Below are positions 14,301 to 22,731 of a stretch of 64,000 nt of DNA, one piece after another (the first letter of the stretch is position 1; each line of letters begins with the position of its first letter). Under the pieces are notes generated by a model. The model was not told the DNA's origin and did no database searches. It saw only the letters and a program-made list of their open reading frames with translations. The translations under genes and the position numbers were made by a program. This DNA is from an uncultured Pelagibacteraceae bacterium. GTDB lineage: Bacteria > Pseudomonadota > Alphaproteobacteria > Pelagibacterales > Pelagibacteraceae. Location of the stretch: positions 1 to 64,000 of the forward strand of contig CACGAM010000002.1 of the NCBI GenBank assembly GCA_902571055.1, given 5' to 3'.

Positions 14301-15901
14301 TGCGGAGAATGTATTGCATGACCGAAATATTCTTGGGCAATTGTTGCCCACGCCTCAGCATCAGTACCTCCTCCAGGTCTAACCTGCCTCACATAACTTC
14401 TAATATTCCTTGCTCCTCTTGTATCAACTTTGATTTTTAAACAGTTTTGACCATCACAAGGTACTGCTTTATGACCATCATTATTTGTATCCGCGTCATC
14501 CCAATTTGTGAAACCATAAGTAGCAGTAGGATTTAATACTACGCAATGCCAACCCCTTCTTACAAACCAAGCATTAGTCGTTATCCAACCAGGGTTGAGG
14601 TGTGCCATTGGTCGGCCAGTGGTTATCTGTCTACATGGAAAAGATCTTTGACCTCCTCTACTAAATCTTCTCGGTGAAATCCAGATCTGACTATTTTTTG
14701 CGGACCAATATGCAAAACCTATATTAACTGATGCAGTTATACTACTATCATTTACGATTGCTAGAATTGCTTCTTGGGCACCTCTCATTCTAGTAAGACT
14801 TCTTGAAGTTCCAGAATGATCATCTGGATCTAAATCAAGATTAAAGGTATGTATTACGCCATTTCCCTGGTCACTTATATATAGCAAACTATTTGCTATT
14901 TTCGCGTTTGCAGGACCTCTAAACCTAACTTGGCTTTTTGTTGTAGGGTTATAATTATTATTTATAGTACCTGATCTACCAACACTAGTGTTAACGCTTA
15001 ATGATGTACCTGATATTTCTAACTTAAAAACTTTATTTTTTGTATAACTAGTAACATAAAACAAATTATCATTAGAAGGATGAGTCGCAACGCCACCTGG
15101 ATAATTTGCAAGGTCTCTATTATTTAAGGTATAAGTTGCGGATGCATTACCAGTCCAATTTGATAAATCAAATTTAAAAAGCTCAAAAGTATTTTGATTT
15201 GTGTTTGGTTTTTGTCTGACAACAATTAAATTTCCTGAAGAGTCTATATCGAAGTGGGTTCTTACTCTAACAACACTATCAGTATTCATGTTTTGCAGGA
15301 TTGTTCTAAAAGTACCTGCACCAGCTAAATTTGAAATTGAACCAGAGCCTATGTCATAAACATCGATTCTATCTATATTCCTACTAATTATATAAATTTT
15401 ATTATCATATAAAATTAATTCAGAGTCCTTGGATCCTGAATATCCGGTTCTTATTGTACGGCACGCGAAATTATTTGCATAATCGATAGAAAAAAATTGT
15501 CCTCTACTTGTAATTCCATAAGCTACATTATTATTAACAGTAAGATTATAAATATTTGCTGTATGACAAGGTCGATTTCTTCTACCTTGCCTATAAGACA
15601 TTCTACTACCACCAACTTGTATTTGTGAAATAGCGTTATTGGGATGATTAAGTCTTTTCAAATGCTGCGCGTTAAAAAAAATAACATCACCTGTTCCTAA
15701 AGGATGCATAGATCTTACTCCACCTAGCGTAGCACCAACTGAAGTATTAACTATCATGCTCCCAGACTTATCCAACATAATTAAAACGTTTGAAGGTATG
15801 TCAGCTTCACCAGACCCTGGTGGCAAAGCCTTTGGATATGATGATGTAATTAAAAAAATTAAACTTAAAAAACTGTATATTATAATTTTAATTTTTTTCA
15901 T
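11369..15901 (-). CDS. pilY1: PilY1-like type IV pilus tip adhesin with vWA domain
   Basis: Secreted protein of 1510 residues with a signal peptide (1-24). A vWA-type metal site starts at D44-x-S46-x-S48 and is completed by GGGTDAE (T513) and VIGDGD (D549/D551). Between these, residues about 78-365 look like an inserted beta-propeller (see findings). The C-terminal half is the PilY1 propeller, recognisable by YVGGNDGMLHAIDAK and WAFIPPFVMGKMP near residues 855-885, with an Asp-rich calcium-loop-like YMDHDGDNTIEYE. PilY1 sits with minor pilins at the pilus tip and controls assembly, adhesion and mechanosensing. It is last in the reverse operon after pilX and an unknown gene, and overlaps the latter by one base. 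Confidence 0.9.
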   Translation of the reverse strand: MKKIKIIIYSFLSLIFLITSSYPKALPPGSGEADIPSNVLIMLDKSGSMIVNTSVGATLGGVRSMHPLGTGDVIFFNAQHLKRLNHPNNAISQIQVGGSRMSYRQGRRNRPCHTANIYNLTVNNNVAYGITSRGQFFSIDYANNFACRTIRTGYSGSKDSELILYDNKIYIISRNIDRIDVYDIGSGSISNLAGAGTFRTILQNMNTDSVVRVRTHFDIDSSGNLIVVRQKPNTNQNTFELFKFDLSNWTGNASATYTLNNRDLANYPGGVATHPSNDNLFYVTSYTKNKVFKLEISGTSLSVNTSVGRSGTINNNYNPTTKSQVRFRGPANAKIANSLLYISDQGNGVIHTFNLDLDPDDHSGTSRSLTRMRGAQEAILAIVNDSSITASVNIGFAYWSAKNSQIWISPRRFSRGGQRSFPCRQITTGRPMAHLNPGWITTNAWFVRRGWHCVVLNPTATYGFTNWDDADTNNDGHKAVPCDGQNCLKIKVDTRGARNIRSYVRQVRPGGGTDAEAWATIAQEYFGHAIHSPHKFDNCQGNYVIVIGDGDMFSTDRARNIVIQMLGSRAEVKTFAVAYGGGLSANGLAQLDRIAAAGGTNLNRAIRASNPDVLKAELISRLRSIISDNLSFTAPAITATVNEGGALYQAQFKFRDKRDWEGDLIKKKIDANTLLPSTTPDWNARLKAPTPDKRKIWSVIPGLDYKTDYNNIIEANSDFIEPEFLRLGNIIKDYHTKSAVGGASNDRCSRGGDSASSVETGTEDDVKGLISFLRGEDYFDFLGECKLNSSRVNDDGEKAYLGDIYHSEMVVVGKPSAFTNYTSRFQESYFRTIKNYSSFKGSLQNREEVIYVGGNDGMLHAIDAKFGIEKWAFIPPFVMGKMPLVINPALNIEDNPSTFRGKGGSNAIYGVDGSPVVHDMFFKGPYDNTEKWHTILMVPFGRGGNGFSVLDITDPDNPLHLYSIYNDAIANKVLYMDHDGDNTIEYEYIDDLYTIDDFLESQEVLDKYKADNTISSACESDLTLGTSCYESDTWTFPVSNIVAGDVKIFVNDIDKTSSTTITVDANTGASTFKFDQSFFYQGSDSAQTPTQDNIRVEILRAKLASLNTNLPPEFDYKELGETWSSPRILRVPDKASNDNNTLDDNYVAVMGAGYGGRATNVGSAVFVINLQDTFKDPSTGTEMYGRLYEGKDDEKGIILIEDTKPDDIAYDIINSVTGTPVVVTADVEPSASFSGGLVYVNDLEGKITKINLTNQSGTEMLDNTRIFELGSDTKNGQYMYHGMDATIGSTTKNLWLFTGTGDYERITETSTPPSNPQNLPPQDILKIENYMIGFRDKDYPFYKDVAVSQIKDLDDCSKIPTGTTTGCPAESSNPSNNNGWYIPLLRDQKVTATPTAGNGHVLFPVYEPIDPNVLATLNKCPVGAAYICKVDDECGYNESGELKINDDATALNRECAYVGEGVLSRIIIFGNKIFANIAGKSAGDIKDLVVAGDKTEDITYYRSSWREGNF

Positions 15902-16461
15902 TATTGATTTTGCCCGTCGTCTTCTATTATTATTTCTTGTGACATTCTATAATCAAATAATAATGTTTCATATTTTTTATTTGTAATTAGTATTTCTTCT
16001 TCATATATTTCTAAGCCTATATCTCTTTTGTAAGATACAATTTCATTATTTTTGTTCCATATATGATAATCATTGAAGAAGTTTTTATTACTTCCTGTAT
16101 CAAAGTTACCATAAGTTTTGATAGCGTAATTCATTATTGATAAATTTTTAGTTACCTCATTTCCTGTATCTAAGTTGTTTGCAACAATTTGAATTGAGGC
16201 TAATTCATCATCTAAAAAACTGTATACAACTGCAGCATCTTCAATTCTGTCATTTGGACATTCATCCTCTGCAGATGAAAATATTATACCCAAATTTGTT
16301 TCGCCCTCGTAATATATTTCGCCATATTCTTCCAACATCTGTTGTGTAAATTTACCACCAATTTCTGTCATAAAACTACACTTTGCTAAAGCTAAGCTAA
16401 AACCACTAAAAGATTTTAGTATTATGATGTAGAATAATATTTTAATAAAAATATTTTTCAT
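15901..16461 (-). CDS. Unknown exported protein between pilX and pilY1
   Basis: The 186-residue product has an N-terminal hydrophobic segment (about residues 5-26), consistent with a signal peptide ending near ALA. The mature part is acidic and carries two cysteines (in AKCSFM and DECPND) that could form a disulfide. I recognise no domain. It lies 36 bases after pilX and overlaps the pilY1 start by one base, so it is translated within the minor-pilin operon. A role as a periplasmic PilY1 partner or chaperone is possible, but this is inference from position only. Confidence 0.7.
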   Translation of the reverse strand: MKNIFIKILFYIIILKSFSGFSLALAKCSFMTEIGGKFTQQMLEEYGEIYYEGETNLGIIFSSAEDECPNDRIEDAAVVYSFLDDELASIQIVANNLDTGNEVTKNLSIMNYAIKTYGNFDTGSNKNFFNDYHIWNKNNEIVSYKRDIGLEIYEEEILITNKKYETLLFDYRMSQEIIIEDDGQNQ

Positions 16462-16497
16462 AACTCAATTATAAATAAACATAAAAAAATAAAAAGA

Positions 16498-17262
16498 CTA
16501 ATCTTCTGGTAAAATTATTGTGCTAATCAAAGGCACAATAAGTCCTCCATCTTCTTCATTAAAACCGCATGCGTGAACTGTATATTCGTAGCCAAGTTTT
16601 GCACTACCGGCTCCAAGACTTCCTGAGGACTGGCTAACACTATTTCCTGTCACGACATATCTTACTTTATCTTCTGCCCTAGTTACAAAGTACACAAAAT
16701 GATAGTTTTCGAGAAGTCTTTTTTCCCTTGTTTTATCATCACCACTTACGCCAGATTTATCTAGAATTTTATCACCGTCAATATGATCATAAAATTTTTT
16801 TTTATATTTTACTGGTATATCTGGATCTTTAGACGGATCATTTTTTTTAAGTATGGCAAATCTAAATTTTGATTTTTCTATATCAACAAAGCTTTCAAAA
16901 CACTCACTTATATCTGGCAATCTTTCTCCTGTAACAGGGTTGTTGGCGTTTGTGGTTACTAAATCACCAACAGTAGATTCATTTGACTCAGGAAATAAAT
17001 TTAAATGTTCCCCATTGGCTCTTGTGTTTGTGCTGGTATTATAAGGGCCTTTGTAAGTATTAATTACATATTTTTCACCCTCTAATAGTCCCGACTCAGC
17101 TACATAAAAAGTTTGTTGATAATCGGCACTAGCATTGTTTGCTTTATGATCACCAGACGAAATTACTATTAATGCACCACCTACAAGTGACATTGCAAGA
17201 AGAAGTATGATTGAGAGAACTAATGCAAAACCTTGATTATTTTTTAAATCTTTTTTAATCAT
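16498..17262 (-). CDS. pilX: PilX-like minor pilin
   Basis: Membrane-anchored minor pilin of 254 residues. The N-terminus has the prepilin site QG^FALVLSI followed by a hydrophobic helix. As usual for PilX/GspK-like proteins, Glu at +5 is absent. The segment NNASADYQQTFYVAESGL near residue 40 is typical of PilX_N proteins. The start overlaps the pilW stop by four bases. PilX joins PilV, PilW and FimU/FimT in the tip-priming complex that carries PilY1, whose gene lies downstream here. Confidence 0.86.
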   Translation of the reverse strand: MIKKDLKNNQGFALVLSIILLLAMSLVGGALIVISSGDHKANNASADYQQTFYVAESGLLEGEKYVINTYKGPYNTSTNTRANGEHLNLFPESNESTVGDLVTTNANNPVTGERLPDISECFESFVDIEKSKFRFAILKKNDPSKDPDIPVKYKKKFYDHIDGDKILDKSGVSGDDKTREKRLLENYHFVYFVTRAEDKVRYVVTGNSVSQSSGSLGAGSAKLGYEYTVHACGFNEEDGGLIVPLISTIILPED

Positions 17263-18050
17263 AAGATGTTTCTCGTATTAGTACTAACAGTAATTATCTC
17301 TCTCAAATGTCCGTCAGAAGTAACATTTATTGTTCTATCTTTTTTAATAGTAATTTTTGATCTATTAGCCTTTTTGAATAGTTCATTAGTTGATTTGACT
17401 ACCAACGAAGTTTCTACAGTTCTAAGATTCTTTATATTTGAACTATCCACAGTGCTTAAAACATTTCCATTGATGTCGTAGGCAACAAATACCATATCTT
17501 GAATATAGTCTTGTATTTCTTCAAAATTATATGATCCTTCTGCTACATCTACTGCCCATTCTTGACTTACGTTATCCCAATGCTGAACTTGCTTCATTAT
17601 TGTAAAACCACTTTCAGCATTGTACTGACTACATTTGTAACTTATTAAAAATCTTTTATATTTGTGTGGCGCTATTATACCAAGATCTGGGTTGTCTGCT
17701 TCATTTGTTAACTCTCTTGAATCATACATTATTTTAATAGAGTCACATGTATCTGTAGTTTGATTGGTAAAACCACTCCCTCCAGTTATCTGAATTGATA
17801 AAACATTTTCAGTGCCTGTTAAAGGTGACTTCAGATATTTGTAGCCTGCCATTCTAATATCTCTAGATATAAAACCAACTATATCTCTACTTGATTGACT
17901 AATTTTTGCTCGATTGGTAACTTGTTTATGAGATTTGTTTACCATTGTATATGTAGAGAACATAGCCAGCATCATTATTGAAGTTATTGTGACAGCAATT
18001 AGAACCTCAATCAAAGTCATACCTGAACTTTTATTTATTCTAATTTTCAT
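17259..18050 (-). CDS. pilW: PilW-like minor pilin
   Basis: The 263-residue protein has a prepilin leader with cleavage site SG^MTLIEVLIA, Glu at +5 and a long hydrophobic alpha-1 helix, followed by a segment around DIVGFISRDIRMAGYKY that is characteristic of PilW. It overlaps pilV and pilX by four bases on each side, indicating translational coupling. It is expected to be a component of the pilus tip-priming complex with PilV, PilX and the GspH-like protein. The globular domain is divergent, as usual for minor pilins. Confidence 0.87.
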   Translation of the reverse strand: MKIRINKSSGMTLIEVLIAVTITSIMMLAMFSTYTMVNKSHKQVTNRAKISQSSRDIVGFISRDIRMAGYKYLKSPLTGTENVLSIQITGGSGFTNQTTDTCDSIKIMYDSRELTNEADNPDLGIIAPHKYKRFLISYKCSQYNAESGFTIMKQVQHWDNVSQEWAVDVAEGSYNFEEIQDYIQDMVFVAYDINGNVLSTVDSSNIKNLRTVETSLVVKSTNELFKKANRSKITIKKDRTINVTSDGHLREIITVSTNTRNIL

Positions 18051-18598
18051 TTTGCTTGAAAGTATAATACATGAGGGACTGATCTTCCTGGCATTTGCAT
18101 TTCAATTCTTCCAACATAAATACCCTCAAATTCTGTTGTCCGACTTATGTCGGATGACTCACAATTACTTGCTGCAGGATTGCAAATTTTAAATACATTT
18201 AATTTTTTTTTTTGGTCGTCAGTACATTTTAAAAATTCTTTAGATAATCTACTTCTCCAAAAATCTAATCTATTATCAAAGGCGTTATTTTTGTCTGGCA
18301 AATTAATAACAGTGTCTCTACAACCAGAGGAAAACCATTGATTTTTTGATCTCATTATATCTATCATTTTTTCATTACTTTTTTCTGAGTTTTTATATGC
18401 AATTAGGTCCTCAGTAAGCATATCAGTTAAATAATTAACTTTCGTCCTTTCAGTGGATATATCAGATGATCTCATTGAATATTGTATCATTTGCATAACA
18501 GCAATAAACCCTATACCTACAATTACAGCAGCAACTAAAGCCTCCATAATCGTCATTCCTAAATTTTTAAGTTTATCCCTTTTTATACTTGTTTCCAT
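18047..18598 (-). CDS. pilV: PilV-like minor pilin
   Basis: The 183-residue minor pilin has a prepilin motif LG^MTIMEALVAAVIVG with Glu at +5. The region after the helix includes MQMIQYSMRSSD. Four cysteines in the globular domain (in SGCRD, LKCTDD, KICNPA and NCESSD) could form disulfides. It overlaps the upstream fimT/gspH-like gene by 16 bases and pilW by four. The order of pseudopilin genes matches classical fimU-pilV-pilW-pilX-pilY1 operons. Confidence 0.84.
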   Translation of the reverse strand: METSIKRDKLKNLGMTIMEALVAAVIVGIGFIAVMQMIQYSMRSSDISTERTKVNYLTDMLTEDLIAYKNSEKSNEKMIDIMRSKNQWFSSGCRDTVINLPDKNNAFDNRLDFWRSRLSKEFLKCTDDQKKKLNVFKICNPAASNCESSDISRTTEFEGIYVGRIEMQMPGRSVPHVLYFQAK

Positions 18599-19269
18599 AC
18601 TCCGCCTGTTCCTAACCTAAATAGCTTCACTATACCAAATCTTGAAAATTTAATAATAAATTTTGCACCCCTCTTATCTGCAAGTTCAGTAAGTGGAGGA
18701 TTACCTAAATTTTGCGAACATTGAATTTTTTTATCGCAAATAGTTAAATAATTATAAGTTTCTTCAAGACTATCAATCTTTATTTTTTCTGTATTATTTA
18801 ATTTATTATTAAAATATTTCCCACTTTTAGAAAAACAAACAGAATTAAAACCAGACACAGGTGATACAGATATCTCAGAAGAATTTCTATCTTTAATGAA
18901 TTCATATTCTGAAATAACTGTTGAATTTTCAAACTCGCCATCTATACACTCTAAATCTGCAGCTTTAACTTTTTTTCCAAATTCAGATAGATTAATACCT
19001 ATAAGTGAAACTTTACTTTGACTAAATTCTATTCTTACATATGGAAATTTACCTCTATTTATTTGAGTTGATGCTTTAATAAAAATTGTTTTTATGCCTT
19101 CTGCATCAGCTAATGATCTTTTTGAACTTGAAGACTTTGAGAATATACCTTTTTCTGAGTCTGCAAACTGATAGAAACCTATCCCACTAATAATACCAAT
19201 TATTGCTAAAGTTACTATTACCTCTAAAAGGGTAACACCTTTAATGTTCTGATTTTCCTGCTGCTGCAT
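18583..19269 (-). CDS. FimT/FimU (GspH-like) minor pseudopilin
   Basis: The 228-residue pseudopilin has the cleavage motif KG^VTLLEVIVTLAIIG. Val stands at +1 instead of Phe and Glu is at +5. The GspH/FimT-like globular part includes a Ser/Lys-rich stretch near residues 36-48 and three cysteines in the C-terminal half (in DLECID, SVCFSK and ICDKKIQC-like segments). Its ATG at 19269 lies within the end of pilT (29-base overlap). It takes the first place in the minor-pilin operon, the position of fimU in pseudomonads. Confidence 0.82.
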   Translation of the reverse strand: MQQQENQNIKGVTLLEVIVTLAIIGIISGIGFYQFADSEKGIFSKSSSSKRSLADAEGIKTIFIKASTQINRGKFPYVRIEFSQSKVSLIGINLSEFGKKVKAADLECIDGEFENSTVISEYEFIKDRNSSEISVSPVSGFNSVCFSKSGKYFNNKLNNTEKIKIDSLEETYNYLTICDKKIQCSQNLGNPPLTELADKRGAKFIIKFSRFGIVKLFRLGTGGVWKQV

Positions 19270-20257
19270 CTATTTTTCCTGAGGCGACTAACTCTTGAAT
19301 AGATTTATCCATTGTAATCATTCCCTCTCGAACTGCAGTTTGCATAACACTCGGAATCTGATGTATCTTTGCCTCTCTTATTAAATTTTGAACTGGTGGA
19401 GTACATTTCATAACTTCGAATGCTCCACATCTACCTTGACCATCTTTAGTTTTAAAAAGTCTTTGAGTGACTACCATTTTTAAAGATGTAGAAATTTGAG
19501 CTCTTATTTGCTCCTGTTGATCTGGTGGGAATACATCTATAATTCTATTGATGGTGCTAGGAGCTCCACTAGTGTGTAGTGTGCCAAACACCAAGTGACC
19601 AGTTTCGGCAGCTGTTAAAGCTAGACTTACAGTTTCTAAATCTCTCATCTCACCAACTAAGATCACATCTGGATCTTCCCTTAAAGCTGCTTTTAAAGCA
19701 GATGCAAAAGAATGAGTTTGTTTTCCCACTTCTCTATGTGATACTATACTCTTCATATCTTGATGAATAAATTCAACAGGATCTTCAACGGTAATAATAT
19801 TTGCTGTACGTGTTTTATTTATCTCATTAACAATTGCTGCAAGTGTTGTAGATTTTCCTGAGCCAGTAGGACCAGTGACTAAAACTAATCCTTTATGCAT
19901 ATCTATTATATCATATAAAACTGCAGGCAAACTAAATTGTTCCATGTCGGGTATTTTACTTTCAACTCTTCTACAGACGCATGCTGGTCCTGCTATGGTT
20001 TTATAAAAATTTGCTCTAAATCTTAAACCTCCTAAAGTTACAGCTGTATCAAGTTCGTGAGTATCCTCGAATTTTTTTAGTTCTATTTCATTACAGTTCA
20101 TTGAAAGTAAATCTTTGAGGTCCTGTTCTTTAACAACTACTTCCTGAACTTTTATTATCTCACCAGTTTGTCTGTATGCGAGTGGTGATCCAGCACGAAT
20201 ATGAAAATCGGATATTTTTTTGTTATTCTTTGCTAACTCTTCTAATTTATCAAACAT
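19241..20257 (-). CDS. pilT: Type IV pilus retraction ATPase PilT
   Basis: Hexameric cytoplasmic motor that depolymerises the pilus for twitching and uptake. It has 338 residues (typical about 344). The Walker A motif GPTGSGKST is at 129-137, the Walker B/Asp box ILVGEMRDLETV and His box GHLVFGTLHT follow, and the C-terminal retraction-type motif reads VQNLIREAK, close to the PilT AIRNLIRE signature. No PilU paralogue is seen. It is first in the reverse operon with the minor pilins, and its promoter must lie in the 126-base divergent spacer shared with pilM-pilN. Confidence 0.95.
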   Translation of the reverse strand: MFDKLEELAKNNKKISDFHIRAGSPLAYRQTGEIIKVQEVVVKEQDLKDLLSMNCNEIELKKFEDTHELDTAVTLGGLRFRANFYKTIAGPACVCRRVESKIPDMEQFSLPAVLYDIIDMHKGLVLVTGPTGSGKSTTLAAIVNEINKTRTANIITVEDPVEFIHQDMKSIVSHREVGKQTHSFASALKAALREDPDVILVGEMRDLETVSLALTAAETGHLVFGTLHTSGAPSTINRIIDVFPPDQQEQIRAQISTSLKMVVTQRLFKTKDGQGRCGAFEVMKCTPPVQNLIREAKIHQIPSVMQTAVREGMITMDKSIQELVASGKIDAAAGKSEH

Positions 20258-20383
20258 TTTGTAAAATTATACTCCAACAACCTTACTTTTCTATCATAAA
20301 AGCTCTGTTTTTTAATTTTTCGAGTAACATTAAATTCGTGTATTAGTTGATTTTATTGAAAAATAGATTATTTTCACAATTTA

Positions 20384-22096
20384 ATGGATAACCCGTTCAA
20401 AAGCTTAATAGATAAATTTAAGAAAAAAGGTGAAAGTGCTCAAATTACACCTAGCGGTCAAAAAAAAAAAGAAAATTTCTTAACAAAGTTTATAAAAGAA
20501 AGACTTGGTAAATCCTCTGCTGCCAAAGGGGAGGATGTCGTTGGTTTAGACATAGCCACTAATGAAATAAGGTTAGCTCAAATAACTAGTAATAAGTCAA
20601 ATCAATGGGTCTTAGAAAAATTTTATATTCATAAATTTGATACTATACCAGAAGGATCAACAGTTTTAGAAAATCAAGACAAAGTTGCTGAAGAATTAAA
20701 AATAGCTCTTCAAAAATCGAAAATTAATACAACGAACGCTGCAATAGCCATTCCTGTAACCAGTGCAATTATAAGAGTGGTCACAAGTCCGTTAATGACT
20801 GATGAGGAATTAAACAATGCAGTTAAAACAGATTCGTTATGGGAAAATTTAGTGCAGCTTACAGATAATTTAGAAGATTATTCAATTTTTCATCAAGTAA
20901 TTAATAGAAATACAAAAGAAAATACTATGGACATTTTATTTGTCGCTTCAAAACTTGCTGATATTAATAGTTACACTGATATTATTAACAAAAGTGGACT
21001 TAATGCAGTTATCATAGATGTTAAATGTTTTGCAATAAAATCAGCAGTTGATCAAATTAATCAGATTTCTGGTACAATTGAAGATTCAAATTTAACAGCT
21101 GTACTAGAATTTGGATTAGATGAAAATTATGTGATGATTTTATATGAAAATAATCCAATCATAACAGATATATTTATAAGAGGACAAGATAGAAAAACAT
21201 TAATTGAATCTAACAACCAAGAGGAGATGGATGCGCTGGTTAGAAGATATATAACTCAAGTTAAGCAAGCTATTCAAGATTTTGAAACTAAATACGAAAA
21301 AAGAATTAGAAATTTAAGAGTAACTTCAAATTTACCTAACGTTGAAACATATTTAGGAAGTTTTAGAAAAAGTTTGGTTAATACCGGTTTTAATTTATTT
21401 AATCCTTTTGATGGAATTAGAATTCCAGCTCAAAACGAGGAAGAACTTAATTTAAGTAATAGATCTTTTTTGTCAACAGTGGTTGGATTGGCATTTAGAA
21501 AATTAGATGTATTTGGTTATTACAAATTTGTAACAGCTGTTAAAAATATTAACTTACTCCCGAATAGGGATACAATGATACAAAAGAAACGTACAAAAGC
21601 TTTTTCAGATTTTGCTTTTAAGGGTGCAATAGCTGCTGTTGGTATTATTTATGTTGTGCTATTTGGTTTTTCCTTTTGGCAAATTTCAAGTTTAAACAAA
21701 CAGATAGCAGATTATAATGATGTAATAAATAAACACAAAACTACCGAAATTAATTTAAAAAAAATTAAAAATGAGCACGCTGCACTGAAAACATCAATGG
21801 ATCTTAGCAAATCTTTAAAATCAAATAAGGTAGTTAACTTTAGAGTTTTGGCACAAATCGCTTCATCAGTGCCAAAAAGAGTAAGATTTACTAATTTAGA
21901 TTATAATGGTTCAAATCTTGTTGTAATTAAAGGTATGGCATTTAGCGATCAAGATATTCTTAAATTAATAAATAATTTAAACCAAAAAAAATTAATTTCC
22001 CAAGCATCCCTAGCAAGCATGACGCTACCTAATAGTAATAACGCAGAAACTACCCTTAAAGGGTTTACAATAACTTGTGTATTGGAGAACGCATAA
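20384..22096 (+). CDS. pilM-pilN: PilM-PilN fusion, type IV pilus inner-membrane platform
   Basis: One uninterrupted frame of 570 residues joins two normally separate proteins. Residues about 45-387 form the actin-like PilM ATPase (DVVGLDIATNEIRLAQ near the start, AAIAIPVTSAIIR, LEFGLDENYV). Residues 388-570 are PilN: the motif NINLLPNRD at 388-396, a membrane helix near 415-437, a coiled coil, and the periplasmic ferredoxin-like domain. In other bacteria cytosolic PilM binds this very motif at the PilN N-terminus. Here the partners are covalently linked. The stop overlaps the pilO start (TAATG). A poly-A tract at 20460-20470 near the 5' end should be checked for sequencing error, but it does not affect the fusion point at about 21545. 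Confidence 0.92.
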   Translation: MDNPFKSLIDKFKKKGESAQITPSGQKKKENFLTKFIKERLGKSSAAKGEDVVGLDIATNEIRLAQITSNKSNQWVLEKFYIHKFDTIPEGSTVLENQDKVAEELKIALQKSKINTTNAAIAIPVTSAIIRVVTSPLMTDEELNNAVKTDSLWENLVQLTDNLEDYSIFHQVINRNTKENTMDILFVASKLADINSYTDIINKSGLNAVIIDVKCFAIKSAVDQINQISGTIEDSNLTAVLEFGLDENYVMILYENNPIITDIFIRGQDRKTLIESNNQEEMDALVRRYITQVKQAIQDFETKYEKRIRNLRVTSNLPNVETYLGSFRKSLVNTGFNLFNPFDGIRIPAQNEEELNLSNRSFLSTVVGLAFRKLDVFGYYKFVTAVKNINLLPNRDTMIQKKRTKAFSDFAFKGAIAAVGIIYVVLFGFSFWQISSLNKQIADYNDVINKHKTTEINLKKIKNEHAALKTSMDLSKSLKSNKVVNFRVLAQIASSVPKRVRFTNLDYNGSNLVVIKGMAFSDQDILKLINNLNQKKLISQASLASMTLPNSNNAETTLKGFTITCVLENA

Positions 22097-22731
22097 TGGA
22101 TCTAAAAAATATTACAATGGACGACTTAAAGGAAAAATTCCAATCTTTTGAGAAAAAAACACTTATTAAGTTTGGAATTGGAATTGGAGCAACTATCTTT
22201 TTCTTAATTATTTATTTTGCAGTAATTAGCCCGATGATTGATAACAGAAAAGTCACTTTAGCGGACAAAAATTTGAAACTTGAAGAAATTCAAAACTTTG
22301 AGACGCAGATTATATCATTTAGAAAAAATATAAAAAAACTTGAGCCAATAGTTAAAAAAAATTCAAGACTATTCCACTCCAAAGCAGAAGTCGAAGGATT
22401 ATATGATGGTCTCAGTAAATTTGCTTCAGCTTATGGACTAGTAATTATAAAAATAGAAAAAAAAGAACCCAAACCTGTGATGAAAAGCGGAAAGGCAGAG
22501 CAAGACAAAAGCAAATTAAAACAAAATATGATTTCATACTATAAAATTCCAGTAAACTATGAAATTAAAGGTAATTTTCTTAATTTTATAAAATTTAAAA
22601 GAGCTGTTTCAAAGTCAAAAAAAATGTTAAACTTTGAAGAAGAGGAAATTTCTTTGCAAAAAGATTTAAATAATACAATTATAGCAAAGGGAGAATTAAC
22701 AATAGTAGGATTACCGGATGAATTTTTTTAA
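22096..22731 (+). CDS. pilO: Type IV pilus inner-membrane protein PilO
   Basis: Bitopic alignment-complex protein that pairs with PilN. The start chosen is the ATG at 22096, overlapping the pilN stop, not the in-frame ATG at 22075; the product has 211 residues. One membrane helix lies at about residues 26-46, then a coiled coil (50-85), then a periplasmic ferredoxin-like domain with YKIPVNYEIKGNFLNFIKF typical of PilO. Its 3' end overlaps pilP by 14 bases. Assignment rests on topology, the NFLNFIKF-type segment and gene order. Confidence 0.88.
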   Translation: MDLKNITMDDLKEKFQSFEKKTLIKFGIGIGATIFFLIIYFAVISPMIDNRKVTLADKNLKLEEIQNFETQIISFRKNIKKLEPIVKKNSRLFHSKAEVEGLYDGLSKFASAYGLVIIKIEKKEPKPVMKSGKAEQDKSKLKQNMISYYKIPVNYEIKGNFLNFIKFKRAVSKSKKMLNFEEEEISLQKDLNNTIIAKGELTIVGLPDEFF

